Source of the DNA: Streptomyces alboflavus
Lineage (GTDB): Bacteria; Actinomycetota; Actinomycetes; Streptomycetales; Streptomycetaceae
Assembly (NCBI RefSeq): GCF_000716675.1
Contig: NZ_JNXT01000012.1
Location: forward strand, 62,001 to 126,000
Length of the DNA stretch: 64,000 nt
Direction of reading: 5' to 3'
Shown here one piece after another: positions 26,876-35,416 of the stretch (the first letter of the stretch is position 1; every line of letters starts with the position of its first letter). The translations under genes were made by a program, and so were the position numbers. The notes under the pieces were generated by a model, which saw only the letters and a list, made by a program, of their open reading frames with translations, was not told where the DNA came from and did no database searches.

Positions 26876-26963
26876 TGGTGTCCGAGGGGGGACTTGAACC
26901 CCCACGCCCGATAAAGGGCACTAGCACCTCAAGCTAGCGCGTCTGCCATTCCGCCACCCGGAC
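26876..26963 (-). tRNA. tRNA-Leu(GAG)
   Basis: Folds as a class II tRNA: acceptor GTCCGGG with CTCGGAC (one G-T pair), D-arm GGCGGAATGGCAGACGC, anticodon stem-loop CTAGC-TTGAGGT-GCTAG (anticodon GAG), a long variable arm, T-arm GGGGGTTCAAGTCCCCC and discriminator A. CCA is encoded. The 3' part is the att site; the first two acceptor-proximal bases of CCA differ at attL, so the complete CCA on this copy comes from the element side. A TATTGT -10-like box lies at 27008-27013 on the minus strand. Confidence 0.93.
26878..26899. repeat. attR, 3' end of tRNA-Leu
   Basis: Second copy of the 22-bp repeat, inside the intact tRNA gene. Recombination with 15884-15905 would excise a circle of about 11.0 kb and leave the tRNA whole. 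Confidence 0.9.
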
Positions 26964-27111
26964 TAGGTGTCTGTCGCTCCGGGGTGTTTCCCTCGGCGAC
27001 GAAGACAACAATACCAAGGTTTCGGAGTGCCTTTCACCTGCGTATCCGTGACCTACGCCGGGTGGCCGCGCAACACGCGGCACGGCGCGCGAGCGCACCT
27101 AAGGTTTCACC

Positions 27112-28446
27112 ATGAGTGACGGTTTGCTTACCCATTCTCCGGGTGAGGGGCGGGTCCGGCGGCCCCGGGTCCTCTCGCCGCTGCGCGAGCATCTGCGGGA
27201 CACGATGTGGTTCGCGCCCACGGTGGGGCTCATCGGCTCCCTGTTGCTGTGGTGGGCGGCCGCGGAGGTGGACGCGGAGCTGGTGCGCCTCCTCCAGGAC
27301 GACGAGGAGTACGACACCCTCAAGGACCTGAACCGGCTCGCCGAGGACGCCAAGACGGTCATCAGCACCATCAGCTCGGCGATGATGACCTTCATCGGTG
27401 TCGTCTTCAGCATCTCTCTGGTGGCCGTGCAGATGGCCAGCGGCCAGTTCAGTCCCCGGGTGGTGCGGCTCTACGTCCGCTCCCGGATCACCAAGATCAC
27501 GCTGACGGTCTTCCTCGCGACGTTCCTGTTCTCCCTGCTGACGCTGGCGTCCTTCGACAGCGAGCAGGATCCGCGCCTGGTGACGAGCGTGCCCTTGATC
27601 GAGGGCCTGCTCGCGGCCCTCATGGTGCTGCTGAGCCTGCTCCTGTTCATCGCCTACGTGAACGGCACGCTGCGCATGATGCGCATCGGCTTCGTGATCG
27701 ACCGGATCGCGCGCGAGGCGTTCCGGGTGGCCGTGCGGCATCCGACCGAGGAAGAGCTCGACGACGACCGCCTCGGGCCCGAGACGGCCCGGATCACCCA
27801 TGACGGCCGGGCCGGGGTGCTGCGGGACGTGCACATCGCGCGGGTGGTGCGGGCCGCACGGCGCCAGGGGGTCGTGCTGCGGCTGCTGCCGCGCATCGGG
27901 GACTTCATGGTGCCGGGCACGCCGGTGTTCGCGGTGTACGGCGGCCCCGCTCCCGGTCGCCGCGCGCTGCGCTACGCGGTGTCGGTCGGGGTGGAGCGGA
28001 CCTTCCACCAGGACCTCGGCTTCGGGCTCCGGCAGCTGTCCGACATCGCGCTGCGTGCCCTGTCGCCGGCGGTGAACGACCCGACGACCGCCGTGCAGGC
28101 CCTGGACCGGATCGTGCAGTTCCTGGCGTCGGTCGCCCGCTATCCGCTGGGCGCGCTGCCCCATCGCGACCGGCGCGGGACGGTGCGGCTCGTGCAGCCG
28201 GTGCCCGACTGGCAGGACCTGGTGGACCTCGGGCTCACCGAGATCCGCGGCTGCGCGGCCGAGCATCCCCAGGTCACCCGGCGCATGCTGGCCGGGATCG
28301 ACGATCTGCTCCTGCTGGCGCCCGAAGGTCGCAGGGCGCCGCTCCTGCGGCACCGGGCGCTCCTGGAGCAGGCGGTGGAGCGACTGGTGCCGGAGGCGGC
28401 GGACCGCGACTTCGCGCTGCTGCCGGACCGGCAGGGCATCGGGTAG
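27112..28446 (+). CDS. DUF2254 family membrane protein
   Basis: 444 residues. Four hydrophobic segments in the N-terminal half (about 35-52, 85-110, 128-148, 163-185), with the family signature ISSAMMTFIGVVFSISLVAV followed by QMASGQFSPRVV. The C-terminal half is soluble, with GFGLRQLSDIALRALSPAVN and DPTTAVQALDRI, also typical of DUF2254. Function of the family is unknown; it sits in the cytoplasmic membrane. Monocistronic; likely a core chromosomal gene beside the integration site. Confidence 0.9.
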   Translation: MSDGLLTHSPGEGRVRRPRVLSPLREHLRDTMWFAPTVGLIGSLLLWWAAAEVDAELVRLLQDDEEYDTLKDLNRLAEDAKTVISTISSAMMTFIGVVFSISLVAVQMASGQFSPRVVRLYVRSRITKITLTVFLATFLFSLLTLASFDSEQDPRLVTSVPLIEGLLAALMVLLSLLLFIAYVNGTLRMMRIGFVIDRIAREAFRVAVRHPTEEELDDDRLGPETARITHDGRAGVLRDVHIARVVRAARRQGVVLRLLPRIGDFMVPGTPVFAVYGGPAPGRRALRYAVSVGVERTFHQDLGFGLRQLSDIALRALSPAVNDPTTAVQALDRIVQFLASVARYPLGALPHRDRRGTVRLVQPVPDWQDLVDLGLTEIRGCAAEHPQVTRRMLAGIDDLLLLAPEGRRAPLLRHRALLEQAVERLVPEAADRDFALLPDRQGIG

Positions 28447-28469
28447 CGGACGGCCCTGCCCCGTCCGGG

Positions 28470-28498
28470 CCCACCGCGGACCCAGCCGATGCGGTGGG
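28470..28498. terminator. Hairpin between convergent genes
   Basis: CCCACCGC and GCGGTGGG with a 13-base loop in the 88-base gap between DUF2254 and aldehyde dehydrogenase genes. Confidence 0.45.
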
Positions 28499-28534
28499 GG
28501 TACGGCGCCACACTCCCGCACCCCCACCCCCGGC

Positions 28535-30124
28535 TCAGGCCATCAGGTGATAGCTGGGGAAGTTCCCCGGCGCCCGCTCCCCCGCCGCGCCCTGTGTGAC
28601 GGCCCGCACCAGCAGTTCCCCGCCGACGAACGCGCCGCGCCAGGACGCGCCGAAGCCGCCGAACAGCTCGTCGCGGTCCCCGCGAGAACGGGGCTTGCCC
28701 CGGCCGGTCTTGAACGCCCGTATCTGCGGCGCCAGCCGGTCGAACGTCTCCGGGTCGTCGGTGGACAGCGTGGCGACCAGCGCGCCGTTGGAGGCGTTCA
28801 TGGCGGCGAGCAGCTCCGCCTCGGTGTCGACGAGCACGATCGTGTCGACAGGACCGAACGGCTCCGCGTGGTGCAGCGGGGACGACGGCGGTGGTGCGAG
28901 CAGGGTGACCGGCTGGACGTACGCGGACGTGTCCTGGCCGGGCAGGAAGAGGTCCGCGTCGGGGGCTCCTCGGTACAGCGGCACGGCACCGCGGTTGACG
29001 GCTTCCGCGACCTGGTCGGTCAGCTCCTTGGCCTTGGCCGCGTTGATCAGTGGGCCGAAGTCCAGTTGCGGGAACGGCTCGTCGGGCCCGGCGACGGCGA
29101 GCGGGTGGCCGACGCGCACGGTCCGCACGGCGGGCAGGTACGCGGCCAGGAAGGAGTCGAACAGCTCGCGCTGGACGACGAAGCGGGGGTAGGCCGTGCA
29201 GCGCTGCTTGCCGTAGTCGAAGAGCTTGGGGATCACCGCGCCGAGCGTGTCCCAGTCGCTGTAGTTCCAGATGCCCCAGGTGTTCAGTCCCTCCTGTTCG
29301 AGGATGTGTCGTTTGCCGAGGTCGGCCACGGCCGTGGCGACCGCCGCGCCCGTGTCCCGGCCGCCGACGAAGGAGACGCAGCCGATCTCGGGGGCGCGCA
29401 CGAGTGCTTCGGACAGCTCACCGCCGCTGCCGCTGACGAGGGTGACGGGAATCCCTTCGCGGGCGGCGAGCGCGGAGGCCAGTGTGAGACAGGAGACGCC
29501 GCCGTCGGTCGGGGTCTTGGCGATGACCGCGTTGCCTGCCAGTGCCTGTACCAGCATTGCGTGAACGAGCACGCTCATCGGATAGTTCCAGCTCGCGATG
29601 TTCGAGACGGGCCCGTCCAGCGGTGACCTGCCCTCGACCATCGGCCCGATGCCGTCGACGTACCAGCGGACGCCGTCGATGGCCCGGTCCACGTCGGCCT
29701 GCGCGAGCCGCCAGGGCTTGCCGATCTCCCAGACGAGCAACAGGGCGAGGAGTTCCCGGTGTTCGGTGAGGCTGTCGAGGGTGGCGGCGACGCGGGCGCG
29801 GCGCTCGGGCAGCGGGACGTGGCGCCAGGCCCGGTGCTGGTCGAGCGAGGCGCGCACGGCCCTGCGGGCGGCGTCCGCGTCGAGCCGGGGCGGGCCCGCG
29901 ATGGGGCTCGCGTCGACGGGGCTGGTGGCGGGCAGGGGGCGGCCGTCGGGGCGCCAGCCGCCGTGCCACAGGTTCAGCACGCGGTCGTCCCTGAAGGCCT
30001 CGGGGGCGACGGTGAGGCAGCGCTCCCAGGCGTCGGTCCAGGCCGTTCCTGCCTTGAGGACACGAGGGGTGCGGGGGCCGTCGGGGACGGAGGAGGTGTC
30101 GAGGGTCGGTGTCGTGGGTGCCAT
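28535..30124 (-). CDS. Aldehyde dehydrogenase family protein
   Basis: 529 residues from the ATG at 30124 with GGAGAG upstream; a longer frame to 30244 has no such signal. Motifs: NIASWNYPMSVL (cofactor site entry), AVIAKTPTDGG, VSFVGGRDTGAAVA (NAD-binding turn), the general base in HILEQEGLNTWG (EQEG in place of the usual ELGG), the catalytic Cys in GKQRCTAYPRF, and HAEPFGPVDTIVLV. Transcribed in the same direction as sucCD, 154 bases downstream, so it may be in that operon. Oxidises an aldehyde to an acid with NAD(P); substrate unknown. Glyoxylate or semialdehydes would fit the oxalate context but this is inference. Confidence 0.87.
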   Translation of the reverse strand: MAPTTPTLDTSSVPDGPRTPRVLKAGTAWTDAWERCLTVAPEAFRDDRVLNLWHGGWRPDGRPLPATSPVDASPIAGPPRLDADAARRAVRASLDQHRAWRHVPLPERRARVAATLDSLTEHRELLALLLVWEIGKPWRLAQADVDRAIDGVRWYVDGIGPMVEGRSPLDGPVSNIASWNYPMSVLVHAMLVQALAGNAVIAKTPTDGGVSCLTLASALAAREGIPVTLVSGSGGELSEALVRAPEIGCVSFVGGRDTGAAVATAVADLGKRHILEQEGLNTWGIWNYSDWDTLGAVIPKLFDYGKQRCTAYPRFVVQRELFDSFLAAYLPAVRTVRVGHPLAVAGPDEPFPQLDFGPLINAAKAKELTDQVAEAVNRGAVPLYRGAPDADLFLPGQDTSAYVQPVTLLAPPPSSPLHHAEPFGPVDTIVLVDTEAELLAAMNASNGALVATLSTDDPETFDRLAPQIRAFKTGRGKPRSRGDRDELFGGFGASWRGAFVGGELLVRAVTQGAAGERAPGNFPSYHLMA

Positions 30125-30278
30125 TCGGTTCTCTCCGCTCACGGTGCACAGTCGGGGCGGGGTGCATGGCTGCGCGTACGGGACGGCGGTGGCCGCGGTC
30201 CTCGTACGTCGCTCGGGGACGGTAGTGGAGTCGCGGCCAGTCACCTATGAGTGAGGTCACTTCGGGCCGGGTCGGGCG

Positions 30279-31166
30279 TCAGCGTGACGTTTCCGCGAGG
30301 CGTTCAAGCACCAACCGGGCAGTCTCCGTAGGTGTGTTGCCGACCTGGACCCCGACGGCCTCCAGTGCGGACTTCTTCGCCCGGGCGGTGCCGGACGTGC
30401 CGGAGACGATGGCGCCCGCGTGCCCCATGGTCCGGCCCTCGGGCGCGGTGAACCCGGCGATGTAGGCGACGACGGGCTTGCTCACTGACTCCTTGATGTA
30501 GGCCGCCGCGCGCTCTTCCGCGTCGCCGCCGATCTCACCGATGAGGACGATCAGTTCGGTGTCGGGGTCGGCCTCGAAGGCGGTGAGGCAGTCGATGTGA
30601 GTGGTGCCGACGACGGGGTCGCCGCCGATGCCCACGCAGGTGGAGAAGCCGGTGTCGCGCAGTTCGTACATGAGCTGGTAGGTGAGGGTCCCGGACTTGG
30701 AGACCAGGCCGACGCGGCCGGGCTTGGTGATGTCGGCGGGGATGATGCCCGCGTTGCTCTGGCCCGGTGAGATCAGGCCGGGGCAGTTGGGGCCGATGAC
30801 GCGGGTGCCGTGCCGCTGGGCGTACGCGTGGAAGACGACGGAGTCGTGGACGGGGATGCCCTCGGTGATGACGACGGCGAGGCCGATCCCGGCGTCCGCC
30901 GCCTCCATGACCGCGGCCTTGCTGAAGGCGGGCGGCACGAAGACGACGGTGACGTCCGCGCCGGTGGCGTCGATGCCCGCGCGCACGGAGCCGAAGACGG
31001 GCACCGCGCGGTCGTCGAAGTCGACGCTGCGGCCCGCCTTGCGCGGGTTGACGCCGCCGACCACGTCCGTGCCGGCCGCGAGCATGCGCCGGGTGTGCTT
31101 CATGCCCTCGCCCCCGGTCATGCCCTGGACGAGGACCTTGCTCTCCTTGGTCAGATAGATGGCCAT
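30279..31166 (-). CDS. sucD: Succinyl-CoA ligase, alpha subunit
   Basis: 295 residues, usual size. CoA-binding fold starts [19 protein letters not shown]; the second half has [17 protein letters not shown] and the phospho-His segment [18 protein letters not shown]. Forms a heterodimer with the SucC-like subunit encoded just upstream; interconverts a CoA thioester plus NDP/Pi with acid plus CoA and NTP. In this cluster it may be a specialised second copy that serves the oxalate pathway rather than the main TCA enzyme; whether another copy exists cannot be seen here. Confidence 0.92.
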   Translation of the reverse strand: MAIYLTKESKVLVQGMTGGEGMKHTRRMLAAGTDVVGGVNPRKAGRSVDFDDRAVPVFGSVRAGIDATGADVTVVFVPPAFSKAAVMEAADAGIGLAVVITEGIPVHDSVVFHAYAQRHGTRVIGPNCPGLISPGQSNAGIIPADITKPGRVGLVSKSGTLTYQLMYELRDTGFSTCVGIGGDPVVGTTHIDCLTAFEADPDTELIVLIGEIGGDAEERAAAYIKESVSKPVVAYIAGFTAPEGRTMGHAGAIVSGTSGTARAKKSALEAVGVQVGNTPTETARLVLERLAETSR

Positions 31167-31176
31167 GGCCGGCTCC

Positions 31177-32316
31177 TCAGGCTGCGTGGGCGAGTTCGGC
31201 GGCGCGGCGTGCGGCGCCGTCCATGGTGGTGGCCTGTTCGACCAGCGGGTGGCCGCGTTCGTCGAGGATGGCGCGCCCCCGTGCGGCGTTGTTGCCGTCG
31301 AGCCGGACGACGAGGGGCTTGGTCAGGCGTACGGACTCCAGGGCCCGCACGATGCCGTGGGCGACCGCGTCGCAGGCGGTGATGCCGCCGAAGACGTTCA
31401 CGAACACGGCGGTGACGGACGGGTCGGAGAGGATGACCGAGAGGCCGTCGGCCATGATCTGGGCGGAGGCGCCGCCGCCGATGTCCAGGAAGTTGGCGGG
31501 CCGGGCTCCGCAGCCGGCGACGACGTCGAGGGTGGACATGACGAGGCCCGCGCCGTTGCCGATGACGCCGACCTCGCCGTCGAGCTTCACGTAGTTGAGT
31601 CCCTTGGCGGCCGCGGCCGCCTCCAGTCCGTCCGTCTCCGGGTCGTGCGCCGGGCCCTGCGCGCCCCAACGGGTCTGCCGGAAGCGCGCGTTGTCGTCGA
31701 GGGTCACTTTTCCGTCAAGTGCGAGGATCTGCCCCTGCGCGGTGCGCACGAGCGGGTTCACCTCGACGAGCTGGGCGTCTTCCCTGATCAGTACGTTCCA
31801 CAGGGCGGTCAGGGTGTCGGCGGCAGCCTCGGGCAGCCCCGCCGCCGCGGCGATCTCCGCGGCCTTCTCACGGGACACGCCCTCGAAGGGGTCGATCGCC
31901 GTCCGGAGCACCGCCTCGGGCCGGGTGGCGGCCACCTCCTCGATGTCCATGCCGCCCTCGGCGGAGGCGATCGCGAGGAATCGCCCCTGGGAGCGGTCGA
32001 GTACGTACGAGACGTAGAACTCGGCGTCGATGTCCACGGGTTGGGCGAGCATGACCTCGCGGACCGTGTGGCCCTTGATGTCCATGCCCAGGATCTGCCG
32101 GGCGGTCAGCTCCACGGCGGCCGGGTCGCGGGCGAACTTCACGCCGCCCGCCTTGCCCCTGCCGCCGGCCTTGACCTGCGCCTTCACGACGACGCGGCCG
32201 CCGAGGCGCTCGGCGCTCGCGCGGGCCCGCTTGGCCGAGTCGGCGACTTCGGCGCGCGGCACCAAGATGCCGTACTCCTCGAAGAGTTCCCTTGCCTGGT
32301 ACTCGTACAGGTCCAT
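31177..32316 (-). CDS. sucC: Succinyl-CoA ligase, beta subunit
   Basis: 379 residues from the ATG at 32316 with GGAG 7 bases upstream (an open frame to 32571 runs into the divergent gene and is not used). ATP-grasp start [35 protein letters not shown], the LVEVNPLV Mg/nucleotide motif, and [13 protein letters not shown]. First gene of the leftward sucCD operon; the divergent promoter region with the oxalate genes contains a perfect inverted repeat. Confidence 0.93.
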   Translation of the reverse strand: MDLYEYQARELFEEYGILVPRAEVADSAKRARASAERLGGRVVVKAQVKAGGRGKAGGVKFARDPAAVELTARQILGMDIKGHTVREVMLAQPVDIDAEFYVSYVLDRSQGRFLAIASAEGGMDIEEVAATRPEAVLRTAIDPFEGVSREKAAEIAAAAGLPEAAADTLTALWNVLIREDAQLVEVNPLVRTAQGQILALDGKVTLDDNARFRQTRWGAQGPAHDPETDGLEAAAAAKGLNYVKLDGEVGVIGNGAGLVMSTLDVVAGCGARPANFLDIGGGASAQIMADGLSVILSDPSVTAVFVNVFGGITACDAVAHGIVRALESVRLTKPLVVRLDGNNAARGRAILDERGHPLVEQATTMDGAARRAAELAHAA

Positions 32317-32385
32317 TCCGGCTCCTGTCTGGAAAGTGCCGCACGCCCCCTGGACACCACCCACCGGATGCGGGATAACAAGCTT

Positions 32386-32409
32386 CATACAGTATTCGTC
32401 GACTGTATG
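32386..32409. promoter_or_regulatory. Inverted-repeat operator in the divergent sucC / oxalate-gene spacer
   Basis: CATACAGT and ACTGTATG are perfect 8-base arms around an 8-base centre, in the 166-base region between divergent starts. A further AATGTACTGT lies just right of it. The layout fits a dimeric regulator (GntR-type likely) controlling both directions. No regulator gene lies next to it. Confidence 0.6.
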
Positions 32410-32482
32410 CAATGTACTGTGAGGGCGCCCCGAGCGCGGACGAGCGCACTCCAACTCCCCTACGAAGGGACAGGACTTCGCC

Positions 32483-34174
32483 ATGCCCGACGACAGCAGC
32501 GACAACAACACCCTCATCTCCGGTGGGCATCTGGTCGCCAAAGCACTCAAGGCGGAGGGCGTGGAGGTCATCTACACCCTCTGCGGCGGACACATCATCG
32601 ACATCTACGACGGCTGCGTCGACGAGGGGATCGACGTCGTCGACGTACGCCATGAACAGGTCGCCGCGCACGCGGCCGACGGATACGCGCGGATCACCGG
32701 CAAGCCCGGCTGCGCCGTGGTGACGGCCGGACCGGGCACCACGGACGCCGTCACAGGCGTCGCGAACGCCTTCCGCGCGGAGTCCCCGATGCTGCTGATC
32801 GGCGGCCAAGGGGCCCACACCCAGCACAAGATGGGCTCACTGCAGGACCTGCCGCACGTCGACATGATGACGCCCATCACCAAGTTCGCCGCGACCGTGC
32901 CGGACACCGCGCGCGCGGCCGACATGGTGTCCATGGCGTTCCGCGAGTGCTATCACGGCGCTCCGGGGCCCTCCTTCCTGGAGATACCCCGCGATGTGCT
33001 CGACGCCAAGGTCCCCGCCGACAAGGCACGCGTCCCGCGCGCGGGCCACTATCGCGCCTCGACCCGCTCGGCCGGCGACCCCGAGGCGATCGAGAAGCTC
33101 GCCGACCTCCTCGTGCACGCCGAGAAGCCCGCCATCCTGCTGGGCAGCCAGGTGTGGACGACCCGGGGAACCGCGGCGGCCACCGAACTGGTCCGCACCC
33201 TCAACGTGCCCGCCTACATGAACGGAGCGGGACGCGGCACCCTGCCCCCCGGAGACCCGCACCACTTCCAGCTGTCGCGCCGCTACGCCTTCTCCAACGC
33301 CGACCTCATCGTCATCGTCGGCACGCCCTTCGACTTCCGCATGGGGTACGGCAAGCGGCTCTCCGCGGAGGCGACGGTCGTCCAGATCGACCTCGACTAC
33401 CGCACCGTGGGCAAGAACCGCGACATCGACCTCGGCATCGTGGGCGACGCGGGGCTCGTCCTGAAGTCGGTGACCGAGGCGGCGTCCGGGCGCGTCAACG
33501 GAGGCGCGTCCCGGCGCAAGGAGTGGCTCGACGAGCTGCGGGCCGCCGAGCAGACGGCCCTCGACAAGCGGCTGCCGAGCCTCAGGTCCGACGCCTCCCC
33601 CATCCATCCGTACCGCCTGGTGAGCGAGATCAACGACTTCCTCACCGAGGACTCGATCTACATCGGCGACGGCGGCGACATCGTCACCTTCTCCGGGCAG
33701 GTCGTCCAGCCCAAGTCCCCCGGCCACTGGATGGACCCCGGCCCCCTCGGCACGCTCGGCGTCGGCATCCCCTTCGTGCTCGCCGCCAAGCAGGCGCGGC
33801 CCGACAAGGAGGTGGTCGCGCTCTTCGGAGACGGCGCCTTCAGCCTCACCGGCTGGGACTTCGAGACCCTCGTGCGCTACGACCTGCCGTTCGTCGGCAT
33901 CGTCGGCAACAACTCCTCCATGAACCAGATCCGTTACGGCCAGAAGGCCAAGTACGGCCAAGAGCGCGAGCGGGTCGGCAACACCCTCGGAGACGTCCAC
34001 TACGACAAGTTCGCCCAGATGCTCGGCGGCCACGGCGAAGAGGTCCGCGACCCCGCCGACATCGGCCCCGCGCTGCGCCGCGCCCGCGAGTCCGGCAAAC
34101 CCTCCCTGATCAACGTGTGGGTCGACCAGGACGCGTACGCCCCCGGAACCATGAACCAGACGATGTACAAGTGA
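32483..34174 (+). CDS. Thiamine-diphosphate enzyme, probable oxalyl-CoA decarboxylase
   Basis: 563 residues, the length of oxalyl-CoA decarboxylase. Three-domain ThDP fold: catalytic Glu in [17 protein letters not shown]; central FAD/ADP-like domain; ThDP motif [12 protein letters not shown] ... VGNNSS. The enzyme would split oxalyl-CoA to formyl-CoA and CO2. The call relies mainly on the next gene being formyl-CoA:oxalate CoA-transferase and on two OFA antiporters; the sequence itself is distant from the Oxalobacter enzyme near the active site (SSMNQIRYG where that enzyme has a Tyr-containing GGIY turn), so an acetolactate-synthase-like or related lyase activity is possible. Confidence 0.7.
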   Translation: MPDDSSDNNTLISGGHLVAKALKAEGVEVIYTLCGGHIIDIYDGCVDEGIDVVDVRHEQVAAHAADGYARITGKPGCAVVTAGPGTTDAVTGVANAFRAESPMLLIGGQGAHTQHKMGSLQDLPHVDMMTPITKFAATVPDTARAADMVSMAFRECYHGAPGPSFLEIPRDVLDAKVPADKARVPRAGHYRASTRSAGDPEAIEKLADLLVHAEKPAILLGSQVWTTRGTAAATELVRTLNVPAYMNGAGRGTLPPGDPHHFQLSRRYAFSNADLIVIVGTPFDFRMGYGKRLSAEATVVQIDLDYRTVGKNRDIDLGIVGDAGLVLKSVTEAASGRVNGGASRRKEWLDELRAAEQTALDKRLPSLRSDASPIHPYRLVSEINDFLTEDSIYIGDGGDIVTFSGQVVQPKSPGHWMDPGPLGTLGVGIPFVLAAKQARPDKEVVALFGDGAFSLTGWDFETLVRYDLPFVGIVGNNSSMNQIRYGQKAKYGQERERVGNTLGDVHYDKFAQMLGGHGEEVRDPADIGPALRRARESGKPSLINVWVDQDAYAPGTMNQTMYK

Positions 34175-34186
34175 GGTGACACGGAC

Positions 34187-35416
34187 GTGACCAAGGCTCT
34201 CGAAGGAATCCGCGTCCTGGACATGACGCACGTCCAGTCCGGCCCCTCCGCCACCCAGCTGCTCGCCTGGCTCGGCGCGGACGTGGTGAAGCTGGAGGCG
34301 CCGACCGGCGACATCACACGCAAGCAGCTGCGCGACCTGCCGGACGTGGACTCGCTCTACTTCACGATGCTCAACTGCAACAAGCGGAGCATCACCCTCA
34401 ACACCAAGACCGAGCGCGGCAAGGAACTCCTCACGGAGCTGATCCGCCGCGCGGACGTGATGGTCGAGAACTTCGGCCCGGGCGCCGTCGACCGCATGGG
34501 CTTCACCTGGGAGCGCATCCAGGAGATCAACCCGCGCGTCGTCTACGCCTCGATCAAGGGCTTCGGAGACGGCCCCTACACCAACTTCAAGGCCTACGAA
34601 GTCGTCGCCCAGGCCATGGGCGGCTCCATGTCGACGACCGGTTTCGAGGACGGTCCGCCGCTCGCCACCGGCGCGCAGATCGGCGACTCCGGAACCGGCA
34701 TCCACGCCGTCGCGGGCATTCTCGCCGCCCTCTTCCAGAGGGAGAACACCGGGCGCGGACAGCGCGTGAACGTCGCCATGCAGCACGCTGTGCTCAACCT
34801 GTGCCGAGTCAAGCTGCGCGACCAGCAACGTCTCGCGCACGGGCCCCTCGCCGAGTACCCGAACGACGACTTCGGGGACGAGGTGCCGCGCTCCGGGAAC
34901 GCCTCCGGGGGCGGGCAGCCCGGGTGGGCCGTCAAGTGCGCCCCTGGCGGGCCCAACGACTACGTGTACGTCATCGTGCAGCCCGTCGGCTGGAAGCCCA
35001 TCACGGAGCTGATCGGGCGACCCGAACTCGCCGACGACCCCGAGTGGGCCACCCCCGAGGCGCGGCTGCCGCAGCTCACCAAGATGTTCCAGCTGATCGA
35101 GGAGTGGTCCTCGACGCTGCCCAAGTGGGAGGTCCTCGAACGCCTCAACGCCCACAACATCCCGTGCGGCCCGATCCTGTCGACCAGGGAGATCATCGAG
35201 GACGCCTCGCTGGTCGCCAACGAGATGGTCGTCGAGGTCCCGCACCCCGAGCGCGGCGCGTTCACCACCGTCGGCTCGCCGCTGAAGCTCTCCGACTCCC
35301 CCGTGGACGTGGTCAGTTCGCCGCTGCTCGGCGAGCACAACGAAGAGGTGTTCATCGGCGAGCTCGGCCTCGGAGACGAGGAACTGCGCCTGCTCAAGTC
35401 GAACGGAGTGATCTGA
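34187..35416 (+). CDS. frc: Formyl-CoA:oxalate CoA-transferase (CaiB/BaiF class III)
   Basis: 409 residues, GTG start after GAGGTGA. Long stretches match what I recall of Oxalobacter Frc: [53 protein letters not shown]. The catalytic Asp is Asp167 ([12 protein letters not shown]) and the mobile glycine loop is GGGQPGW. Transfers CoA from formyl-CoA (or succinyl-CoA) to oxalate, giving oxalyl-CoA for the decarboxylase encoded just upstream. Confident family and probable substrate. Confidence 0.9.
   Translation: MTKALEGIRVLDMTHVQSGPSATQLLAWLGADVVKLEAPTGDITRKQLRDLPDVDSLYFTMLNCNKRSITLNTKTERGKELLTELIRRADVMVENFGPGAVDRMGFTWERIQEINPRVVYASIKGFGDGPYTNFKAYEVVAQAMGGSMSTTGFEDGPPLATGAQIGDSGTGIHAVAGILAALFQRENTGRGQRVNVAMQHAVLNLCRVKLRDQQRLAHGPLAEYPNDDFGDEVPRSGNASGGGQPGWAVKCAPGGPNDYVYVIVQPVGWKPITELIGRPELADDPEWATPEARLPQLTKMFQLIEEWSSTLPKWEVLERLNAHNIPCGPILSTREIIEDASLVANEMVVEVPHPERGAFTTVGSPLKLSDSPVDVVSSPLLGEHNEEVFIGELGLGDEELRLLKSNGVI

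Larger units (their letters stand above)
15884..26899. mobile_element. Integrated 11-kb element: capsid-encoding phage satellite candidate
   Basis: Bounded by perfect 22-bp direct repeats, one of which is the 3' end of an intact tRNA-Leu gene; the integrase lies next to that tRNA. Left to right it has an XRE-type regulator, two small proteins, a methyltransferase module, a DUF3987-type NTPase with a partner gene, a late-type block of scaffold, major capsid and two small genes, a zinc-binding protein, a tiny excisionase, an HTH-like protein and the tyrosine integrase. I find no terminase, portal, head-tail connector, tail, lysis, FtsK/Tra or plasmid replication-initiator gene. Lower GC, AT-rich spacers and many hairpins set it apart from the chromosome. 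Confidence 0.85.

Noticed and set aside
15884..26899. AICE (conjugative) or complete prophage interpretation of the element
   Set aside because: No FtsK-like transfer protein, Rep, kor/spd genes, nor terminase, portal, tail or lysis genes could be found in the 11 kb; a coat and scaffold pair is present.
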